DNA of 62,760 nt from a virus: IMG/VR virus record IMGVR_UViG_3300044707_000497, positions 1-62,760 of that record. One strand, written 5' to 3'. Positions 7,692-17,046 of this stretch are shown piece after piece. The position numbers and the translations under genes were made by a program. Position 1 is the first letter of the stretch; every line of letters starts with the position of its first letter. Below the pieces are notes generated by a model. The model saw nothing but the letters and a program-made list of their open reading frames with translations. It did not search any database and was not told where the DNA came from.

Positions 7692-8717
7692 TCAGAATGT
7701 TCCGGCGTCGATGATGCAGTCTTGGATTTCGGTCAAACCATCACCCACAATGTTGCCATTGAAGGTCACGTCGCCGGAGGCCGAAACTGTGCTGAACGCA
7801 CCTGCGGCGGGAGTCGTGCCGCCGATTGCCATGCCATTGATGGTGCCGCCCGTGAGGGTAGCGCCGGAACTGGCGAAGGTGTTCAGGGTAGCGGTCGAGG
7901 AAGCCGTGAGCGTGGTGAACGCGCCAGCCGCCGCAGTCGTTCCGCCGATTGCAGTGCCGTTGACCGTGCCGCCTGTGATGGCGACCGAGTCGGCTGCCTG
8001 AGTGGCAATCGAGCCGAGACCTAGGTTGGTGCGGGAAGTGGCCGCGTTAGCGAGGTCGGAAAGGTTGCTGGCCTTGGCGAGCTTACCGTCCACCGAAGTC
8101 TTAAACTCGGCGGCGATAGCTACCGTATAGCCAGTGTCAGCGGAGCCTGAAACCGAGATTTCACTGGCCGTTCCGGCAACCGAGCTATCGGTGTTGTCGA
8201 TCTTGTCGATGCCCGAGGAAAGGTTGAAAACGAGCCCGTCATTGGCATTGGCGTAGAACGCAGCAGCAGGGGCAAGGACAAAAAAGCCAGCAGCGGCCAC
8301 TTTGTAGTAATCGCCCGCGTCTTTTTGGGTGAGTGAGGCGAGGTTTGTCGCAGCGCCGGAGGTAGCCCCACCGGAGACGGTGCCAACATAGTTGAAGGCG
8401 CTCCCTAGGGCGTCGATGCGAAGGCCGAGCGCGGTGACTTCGGTGTCTAGGTCGGTCTTACGAACGACATCGGTCGTGCCGGAAGGGGCTGTGGAGACGG
8501 TGGCAGTGGTGAAGTTCTTCTTACCTGTCACCGATTGCTCGGAGCCTTTGTCCACGAACTCGCCCTTGCCCGCCACGGGGATTGCGGAAGTGCCGTTGTG
8601 GATGTAAACTTTTTCATCAACGGAATTTATTGCGATTTGTCCCGCTACCATATCGGAAGGGGCACCTGCCGCGCCGCTCAAACGGCGACGGACTACTTTG
8701 AGATTTGCATTAGGCAT
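7692..8717 (-). CDS. Tail fibre/appendage protein
   Basis: 341 residues. The start is VVRRRLSGAAGAPSDMVAGQ followed by INSVDEKVYIHNG, the same shaft-entry module as in the preceding fibre. Ala/Thr/Gly-rich beta repeats follow (VAITGGTVNGTAIGGTTAAA and TLTGGTINGMAIGGTTPAAG form a direct repeat of about 37 residues). It ends in IIDAGTF, closely similar to the FDAGTF end of the collagen-like neighbour. It is probably a trimeric beta-helical fibre. A TAATAACCGT motif lies 21 nt upstream. Confidence 0.72.
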   Translation of the reverse strand: MPNANLKVVRRRLSGAAGAPSDMVAGQIAINSVDEKVYIHNGTSAIPVAGKGEFVDKGSEQSVTGKKNFTTATVSTAPSGTTDVVRKTDLDTEVTALGLRIDALGSAFNYVGTVSGGATSGAATNLASLTQKDAGDYYKVAAAGFFVLAPAAAFYANANDGLVFNLSSGIDKIDNTDSSVAGTASEISVSGSADTGYTVAIAAEFKTSVDGKLAKASNLSDLANAATSRTNLGLGSIATQAADSVAITGGTVNGTAIGGTTAAAGAFTTLTASSTATLNTFASSGATLTGGTINGMAIGGTTPAAGAFSTVSASGDVTFNGNIVGDGLTEIQDCIIDAGTF

Positions 8718-8738
8718 ATTGTTTTATTATTTTGTTAT

Positions 8739-8748
8739 ACGGTTATTA
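8739..8748 (-). promoter_or_regulatory. TAATAACCGT motif upstream of fibre gene
   Basis: Exact motif on the minus strand, 21 nt before the ATG at 8717, in a 50-nt AT-rich gap. Confidence 0.55.
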
Positions 8749-8767
8749 CTACTTATTCTAGGGAAAG

Positions 8768-9106
8768 TCAAAAAGTTCCAGCATCAAAGTCCAAAGTGGA
8801 TGAAGCCACACCACTCTCCACATACACAAACCCCGTGCCAGAAGGGGCAGGGCCAGCCGGACCTTGAAGACCTACTGCCCCAGCCGCCCCAGGAGGACCT
8901 GCGGGGCCAGGTAAACCCACGCCTGCATTGCCTTGCGGCCCCTGCGGACCCACGGGCCCCTGCGGCCCTACCGGACCCACTGCCCCAGGGGGGCCTGCCG
9001 CGCCAGTAGTGGGAACCGCCGCCCAGAAAGACCCGTTCCATTGCCACACACGGTCGCCCACATTAAAGGTCTGACCGATGCTAGGGCTGTTGGGAAAGTC
9101 AATCAT
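8768..9106 (-). CDS. Collagen-like fibre protein
   Basis: 112 residues. Residues 1-33 ([25 protein letters not shown]) are a short carbohydrate-binding-like head common in phage fibres. It is followed by about 18 Gly-X-Y triplets ([19 protein letters not shown]) forming a collagen triple helix. It ends [10 protein letters not shown]. It starts by ATGA-type overlap with the tail chaperone gene. Confidence 0.8.
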   Translation of the reverse strand: MIDFPNSPSIGQTFNVGDRVWQWNGSFWAAVPTTGAAGPPGAVGPVGPQGPVGPQGPQGNAGVGLPGPAGPPGAAGAVGLQGPAGPAPSGTGFVYVESGVASSTLDFDAGTF

Positions 9107-9519
9107 TTGGTTATTAAAATTTCAGGCCGTATTTTACTAAGCTCAAAAAGATCATCTGGCAATGGAGTCAAAGTCACGTCACGCAGTTTTTGTTTTCTCT
9201 CCGCGATTTCTTTTTTTAACTCGACATCGCCGCGCTCGTCAGCCCGCAAATACTCTAAATCCAACCTCTTCAAAATAGGCTCCCTCGCGTCACGAAATTT
9301 GCCCAAGGTTATTTCTTTAGCTTTCTCCACATCGACGATAAGTTTCCCATCCTCAAATGAATAGACGGAAATAAAACTTGTTTCGACATCTTCAGAATTT
9401 AGCACTAAATACTCGCACCCAGATGGAACTAAATTTTTAACCCCCTCATCAACAGTTACTTCTTGATGAAGTTCATATCTTTGAATGTTGCCGTTTTGTT
9501 TGACCCAAATATACTTCAT
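9103..9519 (-). CDS. Tail fibre assembly chaperone-like protein
   Basis: 138 residues from the internal ATG at 9519, which overlaps the stop of the long fibre gene by ATGA; an in-frame ATG at 9531 is the alternative. The C-terminal half has [20 protein letters not shown] and [20 protein letters not shown], then [13 protein letters not shown]. This is the pattern of phage tail assembly chaperones of the DUF4376/XkdW type, normally encoded right after the fibre they fold. Confidence 0.72.
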   Translation of the reverse strand: MKYIWVKQNGNIQRYELHQEVTVDEGVKNLVPSGCEYLVLNSEDVETSFISVYSFEDGKLIVDVEKAKEITLGKFRDAREPILKRLDLEYLRADERGDVELKKEIAERKQKLRDVTLTPLPDDLFELSKIRPEILITK

Positions 9520-12002
9520 AAAACAATACACGAAGCTCGCACACTGTAACTAAAAGTGCTACCGTCCTCTCGAAAAGCTGTAATTCTATCAAAATTGGCT
9601 AGTTCAAACATGCAGGACCCTACAAAAAAGCCTGATGTAGCATATGCCCCCCAAGCATACATAGAATATCTATTAGTAGTTCCATATTTAATAAAAGTAG
9701 CGTTAAAACTTACAAAGTCCGTAGCAGAATTGCTGCTAGCGATATACCCATTCTCAGCGCTGAAATTAGCAACACTGTTACCATTAAACCTAGCGCCGGA
9801 GCTAACGTAACTTGTCAAATTTGCCGTGCTGGAGCCGACCCTGAAATAAATAATAGAGCTTTGATCGGAGCCGGTTAGAGTGACTGCAAAACGAAGATTG
9901 ATAATGTTGGCGTTCGATACCGGAAATATATGGGTATGAGAGCCAGTAACGCCAGTAAAGCCCGAGGAAACGGCGTTGTTTTCATGAACTCTAGGCAATA
10001 AGTTTGTTATTTCTGTATGCGTATGCCCAAGTTGGCTGTAACGAGCGTCTTGTTGTGCTTCCGTCAGACGCATAATTGCCCATGGCGTCCAACCATTTGA
10101 ATGATTTCTATGGCGGACATAAACAGCGTTGCTAGAATTTGAAGGGCCATTCAAATCTAAGTGGCTGTATAGTGTTTGTCTAAGCCAACTACTATTATGG
10201 CCCTGAACAAACCCAATCCAACTTGTATTGTTATTCTGCGCGGGAGGGGAATTTGAAGCGTTAAGCCCAGTATAAAACCCTTGCTGCGTAGCATTGTCCC
10301 AGTTGCTAGTTAAATTATCTTGACTTTCATCCGACAAACGGGTGAGGAGATCGTAAGGAAGTGGGGTTCCGATTGTAATGTCCGAACTGCCGTCAAAAGA
10401 AACGCCATTGATGCTTCTGGCGGTTGTGAGCTTGCCAGCGGTAGTTGCACTGGTTGCGGTTCCAGTCAAATCCGCTGTGATTGTTCCTGCCGAAAAGTTC
10501 CCTAGGGCATCCCTTGCTACAATGGCGCTGACAGTATTGGCGCTGGCCGCTGTGGTGGCAGAGTTCAGCACTTTCCCTGATGTCGAAATCGTGGCGAGCT
10601 TGGTGTCGGCAATCGCAGCGGTGGCATTGATGTCCGCGTCCACAATCACCCCTGCTGTAATTTGAACAGGGATTGTTAAGTTAGCGCCGCCATCGAAAGT
10701 TTGCGCGGTTCCAGTGAGATCGCCGGAGACATTAACATTGCGTGCCGTTTCGAGCTTGGTCGCCGTTGCAGCATTTCCCGTACATGAAGTAGAGGAGCCT
10801 GTCAGGCTTGCGGTGATCGTGCCTGCCGAGAAGTTGCCCGAGGCGTCGCGTTGAACGAGGCTGCTGACTGTGTTAGTCGAGCCATAGGCAACAGGAGTTG
10901 CCAGTAGGCCGTTGCTTACCACGACCGCGCCTGTTCCGGCTGGGGCGGGGCCAGCGGGGCCTTGACCGCCCGTATCGCCCTTGTCGCCCTTGTCGCCTTT
11001 GACGCCTTGCGGGACAGTGAATTTAAGAACTGCGGCGGACGCGGTACCTGTGTTTTCAACAAGAGCGCTCGTTCCTGCCGCTCCAGTTACAGTCTGCCCT
11101 ACAGAAATAGTGGCTAGCGGGCCTTGCGGGCCTCGTATTGGCCCTGTATTTGTCCAAGCAGTGCCGCTCCAGACATACCCATCCCCCGTATCTGAAACCA
11201 CCCATAGGTCGCCTTGAGTGCGGTTGGCGGCAGGAAGTGCGCTAAAAGTAGCAACTGCGCCTTTCAATACGACGCTCGTGCCGTCTTTTCCCGCCACGCC
11301 CTGAATACCTTGCGGGATGGTGAAATTCAGAACGGCGGCAGAGGTCGTGCCGGAGTTTGAGACTGCGGCGTTTGTTCCTGCTGCTCCCGTCGTAGTCGTT
11401 CCGACTGCAATGGTCGCTGCGGTGCCAGTATCGCCCTTGGGGACTGTGAAATTCAGAACGGCGGCAGAGGTCGTGCCGGAGTTTGAGACTGCCGCGTTTG
11501 TTCCTGCCGCGCCTGTCGTAGTTGTTCCGACTGCGAGCGTCGCTGCATCGCCTTTGACACCTTGAGGGATGGTGAAGTTTAAAACGGCGGCGGAAGTTGT
11601 GCCGGAGTTTGAGACTGCGGCATTCGTGCCTGCCGCGCCTGTCGTAGTCGTTCCGACTGCAACCGTGGCTGCTGTTCCGGTATCTCCTTTAGGAACTGTA
11701 AAGTTTAAAACAGCGGCAGAGGTCGTGCCGGAGTTTGCGACTGCTGCGCTTGTCCCTGCCGCGCCTGTCGTGGTCGTGCCGACTGCTACCGTCGCTGCGT
11801 CTCCTTTGTCGCCCTGTTTTCCGGCAGGACCAACTCCGACTTCGACCCACTGCCCGTTGATGTAAAGATACTCGCGCAGGGTTTGAGTATTGGCCCACCG
11901 CGTCCCGAAAGGCGGGTTCACTGGGGCTGTCGCCGCGTAGATCGTATCCCTCGGAGGAGCGGCGTTGAGTTGATTTGTTACAGGGTTAAATAAAAATCTC
12001 AT
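9516..12002 (-). CDS. Long repeat-rich tail fibre with pyocin-knob-like domain
   Basis: 828 residues. After a short head (residues 1-60, YAATAPVNPPFGTRWANTQT) come four near-identical 42-residue repeats (AVGTTTTGAAGTNAAVSNSG, TTSAAVLNFTIPQG), then a diverged copy near residue 315 and short collagen-like stretches. Repeated FSAGTITADLTGTATSAT shaft modules follow. Near residue 560 is a pyocin-knob-like segment (QQGFYTGLNASNSP, YVRHRNHSNGWTPWAIM), then LGHTHTEITNLL and a C-terminal beta tip. Knob and shaft domains are typical of receptor-binding fibres. Its start overlaps the previous gene by ATGA. Confidence 0.82.
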   Translation of the reverse strand: MRFLFNPVTNQLNAAPPRDTIYAATAPVNPPFGTRWANTQTLREYLYINGQWVEVGVGPAGKQGDKGDAATVAVGTTTTGAAGTSAAVANSGTTSAAVLNFTVPKGDTGTAATVAVGTTTTGAAGTNAAVSNSGTTSAAVLNFTIPQGVKGDAATLAVGTTTTGAAGTNAAVSNSGTTSAAVLNFTVPKGDTGTAATIAVGTTTTGAAGTNAAVSNSGTTSAAVLNFTIPQGIQGVAGKDGTSVVLKGAVATFSALPAANRTQGDLWVVSDTGDGYVWSGTAWTNTGPIRGPQGPLATISVGQTVTGAAGTSALVENTGTASAAVLKFTVPQGVKGDKGDKGDTGGQGPAGPAPAGTGAVVVSNGLLATPVAYGSTNTVSSLVQRDASGNFSAGTITASLTGSSTSCTGNAATATKLETARNVNVSGDLTGTAQTFDGGANLTIPVQITAGVIVDADINATAAIADTKLATISTSGKVLNSATTAASANTVSAIVARDALGNFSAGTITADLTGTATSATTAGKLTTARSINGVSFDGSSDITIGTPLPYDLLTRLSDESQDNLTSNWDNATQQGFYTGLNASNSPPAQNNNTSWIGFVQGHNSSWLRQTLYSHLDLNGPSNSSNAVYVRHRNHSNGWTPWAIMRLTEAQQDARYSQLGHTHTEITNLLPRVHENNAVSSGFTGVTGSHTHIFPVSNANIINLRFAVTLTGSDQSSIIYFRVGSSTANLTSYVSSGARFNGNSVANFSAENGYIASSNSATDFVSFNATFIKYGTTNRYSMYAWGAYATSGFFVGSCMFELANFDRITAFREDGSTFSYSVRASCIVL
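11321..11825 (-). repeat. Four tandem 126-bp coding repeats in the fibre gene
   Basis: The segment beginning TGAAATTCAG recurs at about 11321, 11447, 11573 and 11699, each time 126 bp apart. Each unit encodes 42 residues of the fibre. A related single unit lies in the collagen-like gene at 12688-13275. Such repeats allow fibre length change by recombination. Confidence 0.8.
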
Positions 12003-12691
12003 ACCGGGGTAATAAAAGTTACCTGCCCGTTTGCGTCATACGACAAGGCTACCCGCAAGGCGTTCACGCCGCCGCGTGTGTAGGTGATTAAAGTGGGGCC
12101 GTATTGCCCGTTGACGACAGACATTGAATACCCGTTGGCGGGGCTGTAGGCGTCGAAGTTTAAAACTGGGTATTTGCCGTCCACTAAGGCAGGCAGTTTG
12201 TTATTGAGGAGCGTCTGTGTTTCGTCGCTTTCGGTTTTGACCTCGGTCTTGAATGCGGTCAGGAGCGTCTGCGTCTCGTTAAATTCGTTTTGGAGGAGCG
12301 TCTGTGTCGCATCGCTTTCATCTTTGACCTCGGTCTTAAATGCGGTGAGGAGTGTCTGCGTCTCGTTAAACTCAGTCTGAAGGAGCGTCTGCGTCTCATC
12401 ACTCTCGTCTTTGATGAGCTTCCCTAAGTCAACCCCGTCTTCGTAGAAAACTGCAACCTTGTCGGTGTCGCGGTGAACATCGCAGTCCTTGAAATCTGTA
12501 AAATGGATGACCGTATTTCCAGCAACCACGGAAATCTCTGCGGGGTCGTCTATCGAAAAATTGTGGTAAACAAAACCCACCGTCGCATTGACGACGAGCA
12601 GAACGCGCTCGGCGCTCAGTTCAATGCCGACCAGAGTGACCGTGCGGGCGGCGACATCCAGATTAACAGTGCCTTTGAATTGCTGTTTCAT
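11999..12691 (-). CDS. Fibre anchor protein paralogous to the LRR fibre N-terminus
   Basis: 230 residues. Residues 1-100 ([55 protein letters not shown]) closely match the start of the fibre at 4103-6115. They are followed by the same 29-residue coiled-coil repeat ([20 protein letters not shown]). The C-terminal about 55 residues differ and lack LRRs. It is probably a short fibre or adaptor using the same docking site as the LRR fibre. Confidence 0.75.
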   Translation of the reverse strand: MKQQFKGTVNLDVAARTVTLVGIELSAERVLLVVNATVGFVYHNFSIDDPAEISVVAGNTVIHFTDFKDCDVHRDTDKVAVFYEDGVDLGKLIKDESDETQTLLQTEFNETQTLLTAFKTEVKDESDATQTLLQNEFNETQTLLTAFKTEVKTESDETQTLLNNKLPALVDGKYPVLNFDAYSPANGYSMSVVNGQYGPTLITYTRGGVNALRVALSYDANGQVTFITPV

Positions 12692-13275
12692 ACTCCTCCT
12701 AGGGCAATCGCCAGTGCCATGACCGATGCTTTGCTTACTTCCCCCTGCCGCCCCATAGGGCCAGCGGGGCCGACGCTGCCACGAGGGCCAGCTAACCCGC
12801 GAGGGCCTTCAGGGCCGAACGGGCCAGGAATGCCTTGCGGGCCTGGGGGGCCAAAATCACCAGGAATGCCTTGAAACCCGCGCTCGCCGCGATCTCCTTG
12901 CAACCCCCTAGGGCCGGGCAAGCCGCGCTCGCCTTGTAACCCGCGAGGGCCTTCGGGGCCTTCGGGGCCTTCGGGGCCGATTGGTCCCCTCGGCCCAACA
13001 ACAGTATCCCCCTTTAGCCCTTGCAAACCGCGTTCTCCCTGCAACCCGCGAAGTCCATCAGGGCCGCGAGGGCCTTCTGGCCCCCTAGGGCCCGCAACGC
13101 CTGATGGAATGGTAAAATTTAAAATCCGGTTGCTCGCCGTGCCGGACTGCGTCACGGAAGCGGTTCCGCCAGCGGTTCCGGTGGTGACGACGCCAACAGT
13201 AATTGTGGCAGCGTCTCCCTTGGGGCCTTGTGGCCCTGTCAAGCCGGAGCCGATGATTTCAATAATGTCGCTCAT
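12688..13275 (-). CDS. Collagen-like virion protein
   Basis: 195 residues. After [12 protein letters not shown] there is one 42-residue module shared with the long fibre ([25 protein letters not shown]). About 33 Gly-X-Y triplets follow ([19 protein letters not shown] and similar), rich in charged Arg/Glu pairs that stabilise triple helices. A short helical tail ([14 protein letters not shown]) ends the protein. It is a likely rigid fibre segment, coupled by overlapping starts and stops to both neighbours. Confidence 0.82.
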   Translation of the reverse strand: MSDIIEIIGSGLTGPQGPKGDAATITVGVVTTGTAGGTASVTQSGTASNRILNFTIPSGVAGPRGPEGPRGPDGLRGLQGERGLQGLKGDTVVGPRGPIGPEGPEGPEGPRGLQGERGLPGPRGLQGDRGERGFQGIPGDFGPPGPQGIPGPFGPEGPRGLAGPRGSVGPAGPMGRQGEVSKASVMALAIALGGV

Positions 13276-13613
13276 ACTGTCACCTCCGCGACAACTACCA
13301 CCGTTCCACGAATGAGCTTCCGAACCACTGAACCAAAAGAAACCTCCAGGTCGTAAACAAAATTCCCTGCGGGGATGGATGCGGTCTCCTGCGGGGTCAA
13401 CTCTAGAGAAACGATACCCGTGCTGCCGCCGAGAAGGATGCGGCTGTTCGTATTTGAAAGCTCAAAAACAACTGGAGTTGAGTAACTTCTACGCAACTGC
13501 ATCTTGGCAGTAGCTCCAGTCAAATTCATAATAGCCCCATCCACCTTCCAGCGAAATTGCGTCTGGAACGTCGAACCCTGCTCAATAGTTAGCGGATATT
13601 CAGTGGCCTCCAT
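13272..13613 (-). CDS. Ig-like baseplate/fibre-associated protein
   Basis: 113 residues with the pattern [33 protein letters not shown], then [20 protein letters not shown]. This matches a common phage beta-sandwich domain of the BppU N-terminal type, found next to fibre genes. It is the first gene after terminase in the late direction. The 24-nt gap before it carries a TTAATA-rich imperfect dyad. Confidence 0.7.
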   Translation of the reverse strand: MEATEYPLTIEQGSTFQTQFRWKVDGAIMNLTGATAKMQLRRSYSTPVVFELSNTNSRILLGGSTGIVSLELTPQETASIPAGNFVYDLEVSFGSVVRKLIRGTVVVVAEVTV

Positions 13614-13637
13614 TATTAACCTTATAGGTTAATACAC

Positions 13638-15416
13638 CTAACTCGACAAAAGACAAGGGGAATTTCGCCTTGGGGCAAACTTTTTATCCATCATCCGCCG
13701 CCATGTCGTCCCTGCCCTGTTGCCCGCACCGCCCTCCTGGGGCGGTCGGATGCCGAGCCGTTCCCGAACCACTTCCAGCAAAACAAACGCCGCGTCCGCC
13801 ACGTCAGGCGAGCGACCCATGCGGGCTTTCATATCCGCCTTTGGCTCGACACACAATTTCATGCCCCCTGATTTGCGGGTCTCGAAGTTGCGGGCGGTCA
13901 TCTCCTGCGCGAGGTCGGGGCAGATTCCGCGAAGTTGTCCATTTTGAAGATACTCCTTCGCGCCGAACCAAAGTTCGGTGACTCGGTTGGTGTATTTGTC
14001 TTTCGCCAGAGTCGAGTCGTAGGCCGACAAAGAACGCTCAGTCGGCGAGCCCCCGAAATGCACCCGCAGAAATTCATTGCTCCCTAGGACCCGCGAGAGC
14101 GCATCGCAGAACGGCACGCCGCCGCCCGTGACATCGACGCCGACATATTGAAACCGCACGCGCTCCCGCTCCAGAATAGCGGCAATCTTCTGCGCCACCT
14201 GGAACGTGCGGGGTTCTCGGGAACTGGCCTCGTCCTCGATGTAATGGAAGGTATCAAATGATACTTGCTCATTGCCATCACGGTTCAACCCGTAGGAGCC
14301 GATATAAAGAACGCAGCGGTCGCCACCAGAAACGAAAGATGGATCAATGCCCGCGATGCGAGTCGTAGCGCCTTGCCAGACGGGCGGCTGGTCGCCCTTA
14401 AATTTGATAATCTCGGACTCGGAGTAGATCGCTTTGGAAATTCCTTGAGGCGGCCAGAACCCACGGAAGTCACGCCAGAACATCGGTGAGTCCTCACCTA
14501 GGCGTTCGACGGCATCGTCAATCTTTTCAAATTTTTGGATCGGCCAGAGATTTTCACGGGCGATGTAGTTCGGGTTCCGCAGCGCGTCAAAGTGCAGGCA
14601 AACCCCTCCCAGCTTGGTTTCCCAGCGGTCGTCGTTCACCGAAATCGAAGTCCACCCATCTAGCGGTTCCACAAATTTTCCGAAGGGATCGTAGTAGGAA
14701 ACCGGATTCGCTGCCGCGCAAATATGCAGCACCGCATTGTTGCTCAAGTTCGAGATCGCAGTGTCGAGAAGCGAGTGCGACAATTCACTCAACTCATCCG
14801 CTGCCAGAAAGACTCGCGGAGCTTTCATGCCTCGCATTTTTCCGGTGACTTCGGAGGTTTTTTTAGCCTCAGCGGGGATCAAATAAATCCCAGCCTGCTC
14901 CATGCGGACGCCATCGCGGAGGACGTAGATCGCCGGAGTGGGAGTGTCAGTGAGCTTCGCGGGGCTCACAGGCTTGATCGCGGGCCAATAGCGTTGCACT
15001 GCGCCCCAAACGCGCTTCTTAGAATCGCGGATGGAAGTCGAGGTCAACAGCCCCAGCGTGTGAAAGGGAGCCGCGAGCCAGTTGAGCAAAATCCAAACCG
15101 CCATGAAATCCGACTTACCCGAAGAACCGCAGCCAGCGAACCCGACGAACTGATTCGTGCAACACTCATGCAGCATCTCCTCGGCCCACGGATGCCAAAC
15201 AAAAGGCTCTGTGCTTTTAGAAAAAAACATTTGAGCGGCGCGGCGAAAATTATCTTCGCGAGGTGTGCCGTCCGGTGCCACACTTCGGTAAGCGTGCAAC
15301 TCAATCGTCCAATCCGCCGTCGATTCAGGGTAAACAAACCCATACCGAACTTTGCTTCCTTTAGGGACGGGCGTCTTACCGTCATCGACAAAAATTCCCG
15401 CGCTCTGCTTGAACAT
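13638..15416 (-). CDS. terL: Terminase large subunit
   Basis: 592 residues from the ATG at 15416; an in-frame TTG at 15437 would extend it by seven residues. The N-terminal ATPase has Walker A FAGCGSSGKSD (about residue 95-103) and a Walker B-like segment RVFLAADELSEL near residue 210. The C-terminal RNase H-like nuclease begins at RIAGIDPSFVSGGDR with its first acidic residue in IDPS. The enzyme cuts concatemers and pumps DNA into the prohead. The ATG start leaves the TCTGGACAAA repeats immediately upstream and untranslated. The presumed small subunit lies far away at 43871-44425. Confidence 0.9.
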   Translation of the reverse strand: MFKQSAGIFVDDGKTPVPKGSKVRYGFVYPESTADWTIELHAYRSVAPDGTPREDNFRRAAQMFFSKSTEPFVWHPWAEEMLHECCTNQFVGFAGCGSSGKSDFMAVWILLNWLAAPFHTLGLLTSTSIRDSKKRVWGAVQRYWPAIKPVSPAKLTDTPTPAIYVLRDGVRMEQAGIYLIPAEAKKTSEVTGKMRGMKAPRVFLAADELSELSHSLLDTAISNLSNNAVLHICAAANPVSYYDPFGKFVEPLDGWTSISVNDDRWETKLGGVCLHFDALRNPNYIARENLWPIQKFEKIDDAVERLGEDSPMFWRDFRGFWPPQGISKAIYSESEIIKFKGDQPPVWQGATTRIAGIDPSFVSGGDRCVLYIGSYGLNRDGNEQVSFDTFHYIEDEASSREPRTFQVAQKIAAILERERVRFQYVGVDVTGGGVPFCDALSRVLGSNEFLRVHFGGSPTERSLSAYDSTLAKDKYTNRVTELWFGAKEYLQNGQLRGICPDLAQEMTARNFETRKSGGMKLCVEPKADMKARMGRSPDVADAAFVLLEVVRERLGIRPPQEGGAGNRAGTTWRRMMDKKFAPRRNSPCLLSS

Positions 15417-15417
15417 T

Positions 15418-15668
15418 TCTGGACAAAGTCTGTCCAACTCTGGACAAAGTCAATACCGACTTTGTGAAAACATATAGCCTATAAGAGTTTATACAAAACC
15501 GTAAACGAATTCGAGCCCCGTAGGCTCCGCTCTTTTTTGTCCAAATTTTTTCTGGACAAAAATTCGGTTCTCCTACGCAAGACTACGGGTTTTCCGTTTG
15601 CGGTTGTATAAAAAGTGTAATAGGTTATTACACCTGAAACACGTTTTGTCCAGACTTTCTGGACAAAA
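15418..15668. promoter_or_regulatory. Divergent control region with six TCTGGACAAA sites
   Basis: The decamer TCTGGACAAA or its complement (allowing one mismatch) occurs at 15418, 15439, 15533, 15551, 15644 and 15658. The first two are direct repeats 21 bp apart next to the terminase start. The last two form a perfect 11-bp inverted repeat (15644-15654 and 15658-15668, 3-nt spacer) ending 14 nt before the integrase ATG. A separate dyad, GTGTAATA/TATTACAC, lies at 15615-15633. This pattern fits operators for a shared regulator, or recombinase arm sites. Confidence 0.72.
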
Positions 15669-15682
15669 TCACAAACCAAAAA

Positions 15683-16882
15683 ATGAAAATCCAAACTCAA
15701 AACCCTGACGAAAAAACAACCGTTCTGCGCTGCGGACACGCCAACGTGCGCGTGCAAAAATTAGAGCGCGGGCGCTACACCACCTTCCGACTCTTTTGGA
15801 AAGTGGGACGCAAGACCTACACGCGAGCCTACAATGACGAAGTATCCGCTCTGGCAGAAGCGGAGCGGGTGATACGGCATCTGGCGACATGCGACGGAAA
15901 CGCTACCGCGCTGCGCGGCGAGGATGTGAGCTACTTCAACGAGTGCAAGGAGCGGCTTGGCTCAATCCCCATGCACGCTGCCGTGGAGTTCTATTTGAAG
16001 TTTCACGAGAAGACTTCGCAGAACCCGCAAACTTTCGCGGAGGTGTGGGATTTGTTTTATCAAAAAGTTCAGGAACGCCAACTCTCCAACCGTTACTACC
16101 AGACGCTTCGCCATCATCGCAACGTGTGGGCTCCCGAGTTTGGAAAAAGATTCATCGACACAATTTCCAACGAAGAATACTTGACCTTTTTGCGCGGGCT
16201 CAAATACCAGCCCCGCACGAAACACAATTTATTTGGATCGCTTGTTGCGCTCCTGCGCTTCGCTCGCAAACAGCGTTTCATCAGTCAAGACAAGTTGGAG
16301 ATCGAAGCGGATTTTCCTGCCATCGGTGATGAGACCCCCGAGTTCTACAGCCCGAAAGAACTTCTCGCGGTGTTCGCAGCAACCGACAAGCGATACCTCG
16401 CCTACACGGCGCTGATGGCGTTTGGCGGGTCGCGCCGCTCGGAAGCGGGTAGCCGAAAACTCAAGATGTCAAACATTCTTTTTGAGGAAAAAATGATTCG
16501 CCTCTCGCCCGAGATCACGAAGACACGCACCGGACGCACGCTGGACATCACGCCGAACCTTGAAGCCTGGCTCAAAGAGTTTGGGCCGGAGGATGGGCCG
16601 CTTGTTGCCACACACAAAATCCACCCGCCTGACGCCGACTTGCTCAAGACGCTCGGAGTCCAAACAAAAGACAACGCTCTGCGTCACTCGTTCTGCTCCT
16701 ATCATCTCGCGCTCCATCGCAACTCAGCCATGACCGCCGAGGTCGCTGGAAACTCCCCCACCATGTTAGCCAAGCATTACAAGGCGCTCGTCTCGCGAGC
16801 AGCAGCCGAGGAGTGGTTTGGCATAACCCCTGACAGTGTGAGAAAGTTTGCACTCGAAAAAGGTATTCGGTTAGAGTGGTAA
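15683..16882 (+). CDS. int: Tyrosine recombinase (phage integrase family)
   Basis: 399 residues. An N-terminal arm/core-binding part (residues 1-210) precedes a catalytic domain with GGSRRSEAGSRKL (first Arg, about residue 240), LRHSFCSYHLAL (R334, H335) and AGNSPTMLAKHY, where Y366 is the nucleophile. The usual GH before Ser is here GN (N357), a tolerated substitution in some members. It would catalyse phage integration or resolution of genome multimers. It stands alone, divergent from terminase, with an operator-like inverted repeat just upstream and a large inverted repeat just downstream. Confidence 0.85.
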   Translation: MKIQTQNPDEKTTVLRCGHANVRVQKLERGRYTTFRLFWKVGRKTYTRAYNDEVSALAEAERVIRHLATCDGNATALRGEDVSYFNECKERLGSIPMHAAVEFYLKFHEKTSQNPQTFAEVWDLFYQKVQERQLSNRYYQTLRHHRNVWAPEFGKRFIDTISNEEYLTFLRGLKYQPRTKHNLFGSLVALLRFARKQRFISQDKLEIEADFPAIGDETPEFYSPKELLAVFAATDKRYLAYTALMAFGGSRRSEAGSRKLKMSNILFEEKMIRLSPEITKTRTGRTLDITPNLEAWLKEFGPEDGPLVATHKIHPPDADLLKTLGVQTKDNALRHSFCSYHLALHRNSAMTAEVAGNSPTMLAKHYKALVSRAAAEEWFGITPDSVRKFALEKGIRLEW

Positions 16883-16894
16883 TAAGTTAGACGG

Positions 16895-16967
16895 AGACGC
16901 GGAGGTTTTTTGCAAAGTTTTTGAAAAAAAAAAAATAAATTTGAACACTTGCGTAACCTCCGCGTCT
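16895..16967. repeat. Perfect 13-bp inverted repeat with A-rich loop after the integrase
   Basis: AGACGCGGAGGTT (16895-16907) and its exact complement (16955-16967) flank a 47-nt A/T-rich loop containing a 12-base A run. No T run follows on the plus strand, so it is not a typical terminator. Its position directly 3' of the integrase makes it a candidate attachment region or recombinase site. Confidence 0.6.
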
Positions 16968-17046
16968 AATCTCACAACCCGCCTGCCTACGCAGATGTCG
17001 GACAGAAAATGCGGTGACAAACAATCAACCAACAAAAGAAAAAAAA

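Noticed and set aside
15479-15757. 92-codon minus-strand frame between terminase and integrase
   Set aside because: It overlaps the operator-like repeats and the integrase start and has no protein-like pattern.
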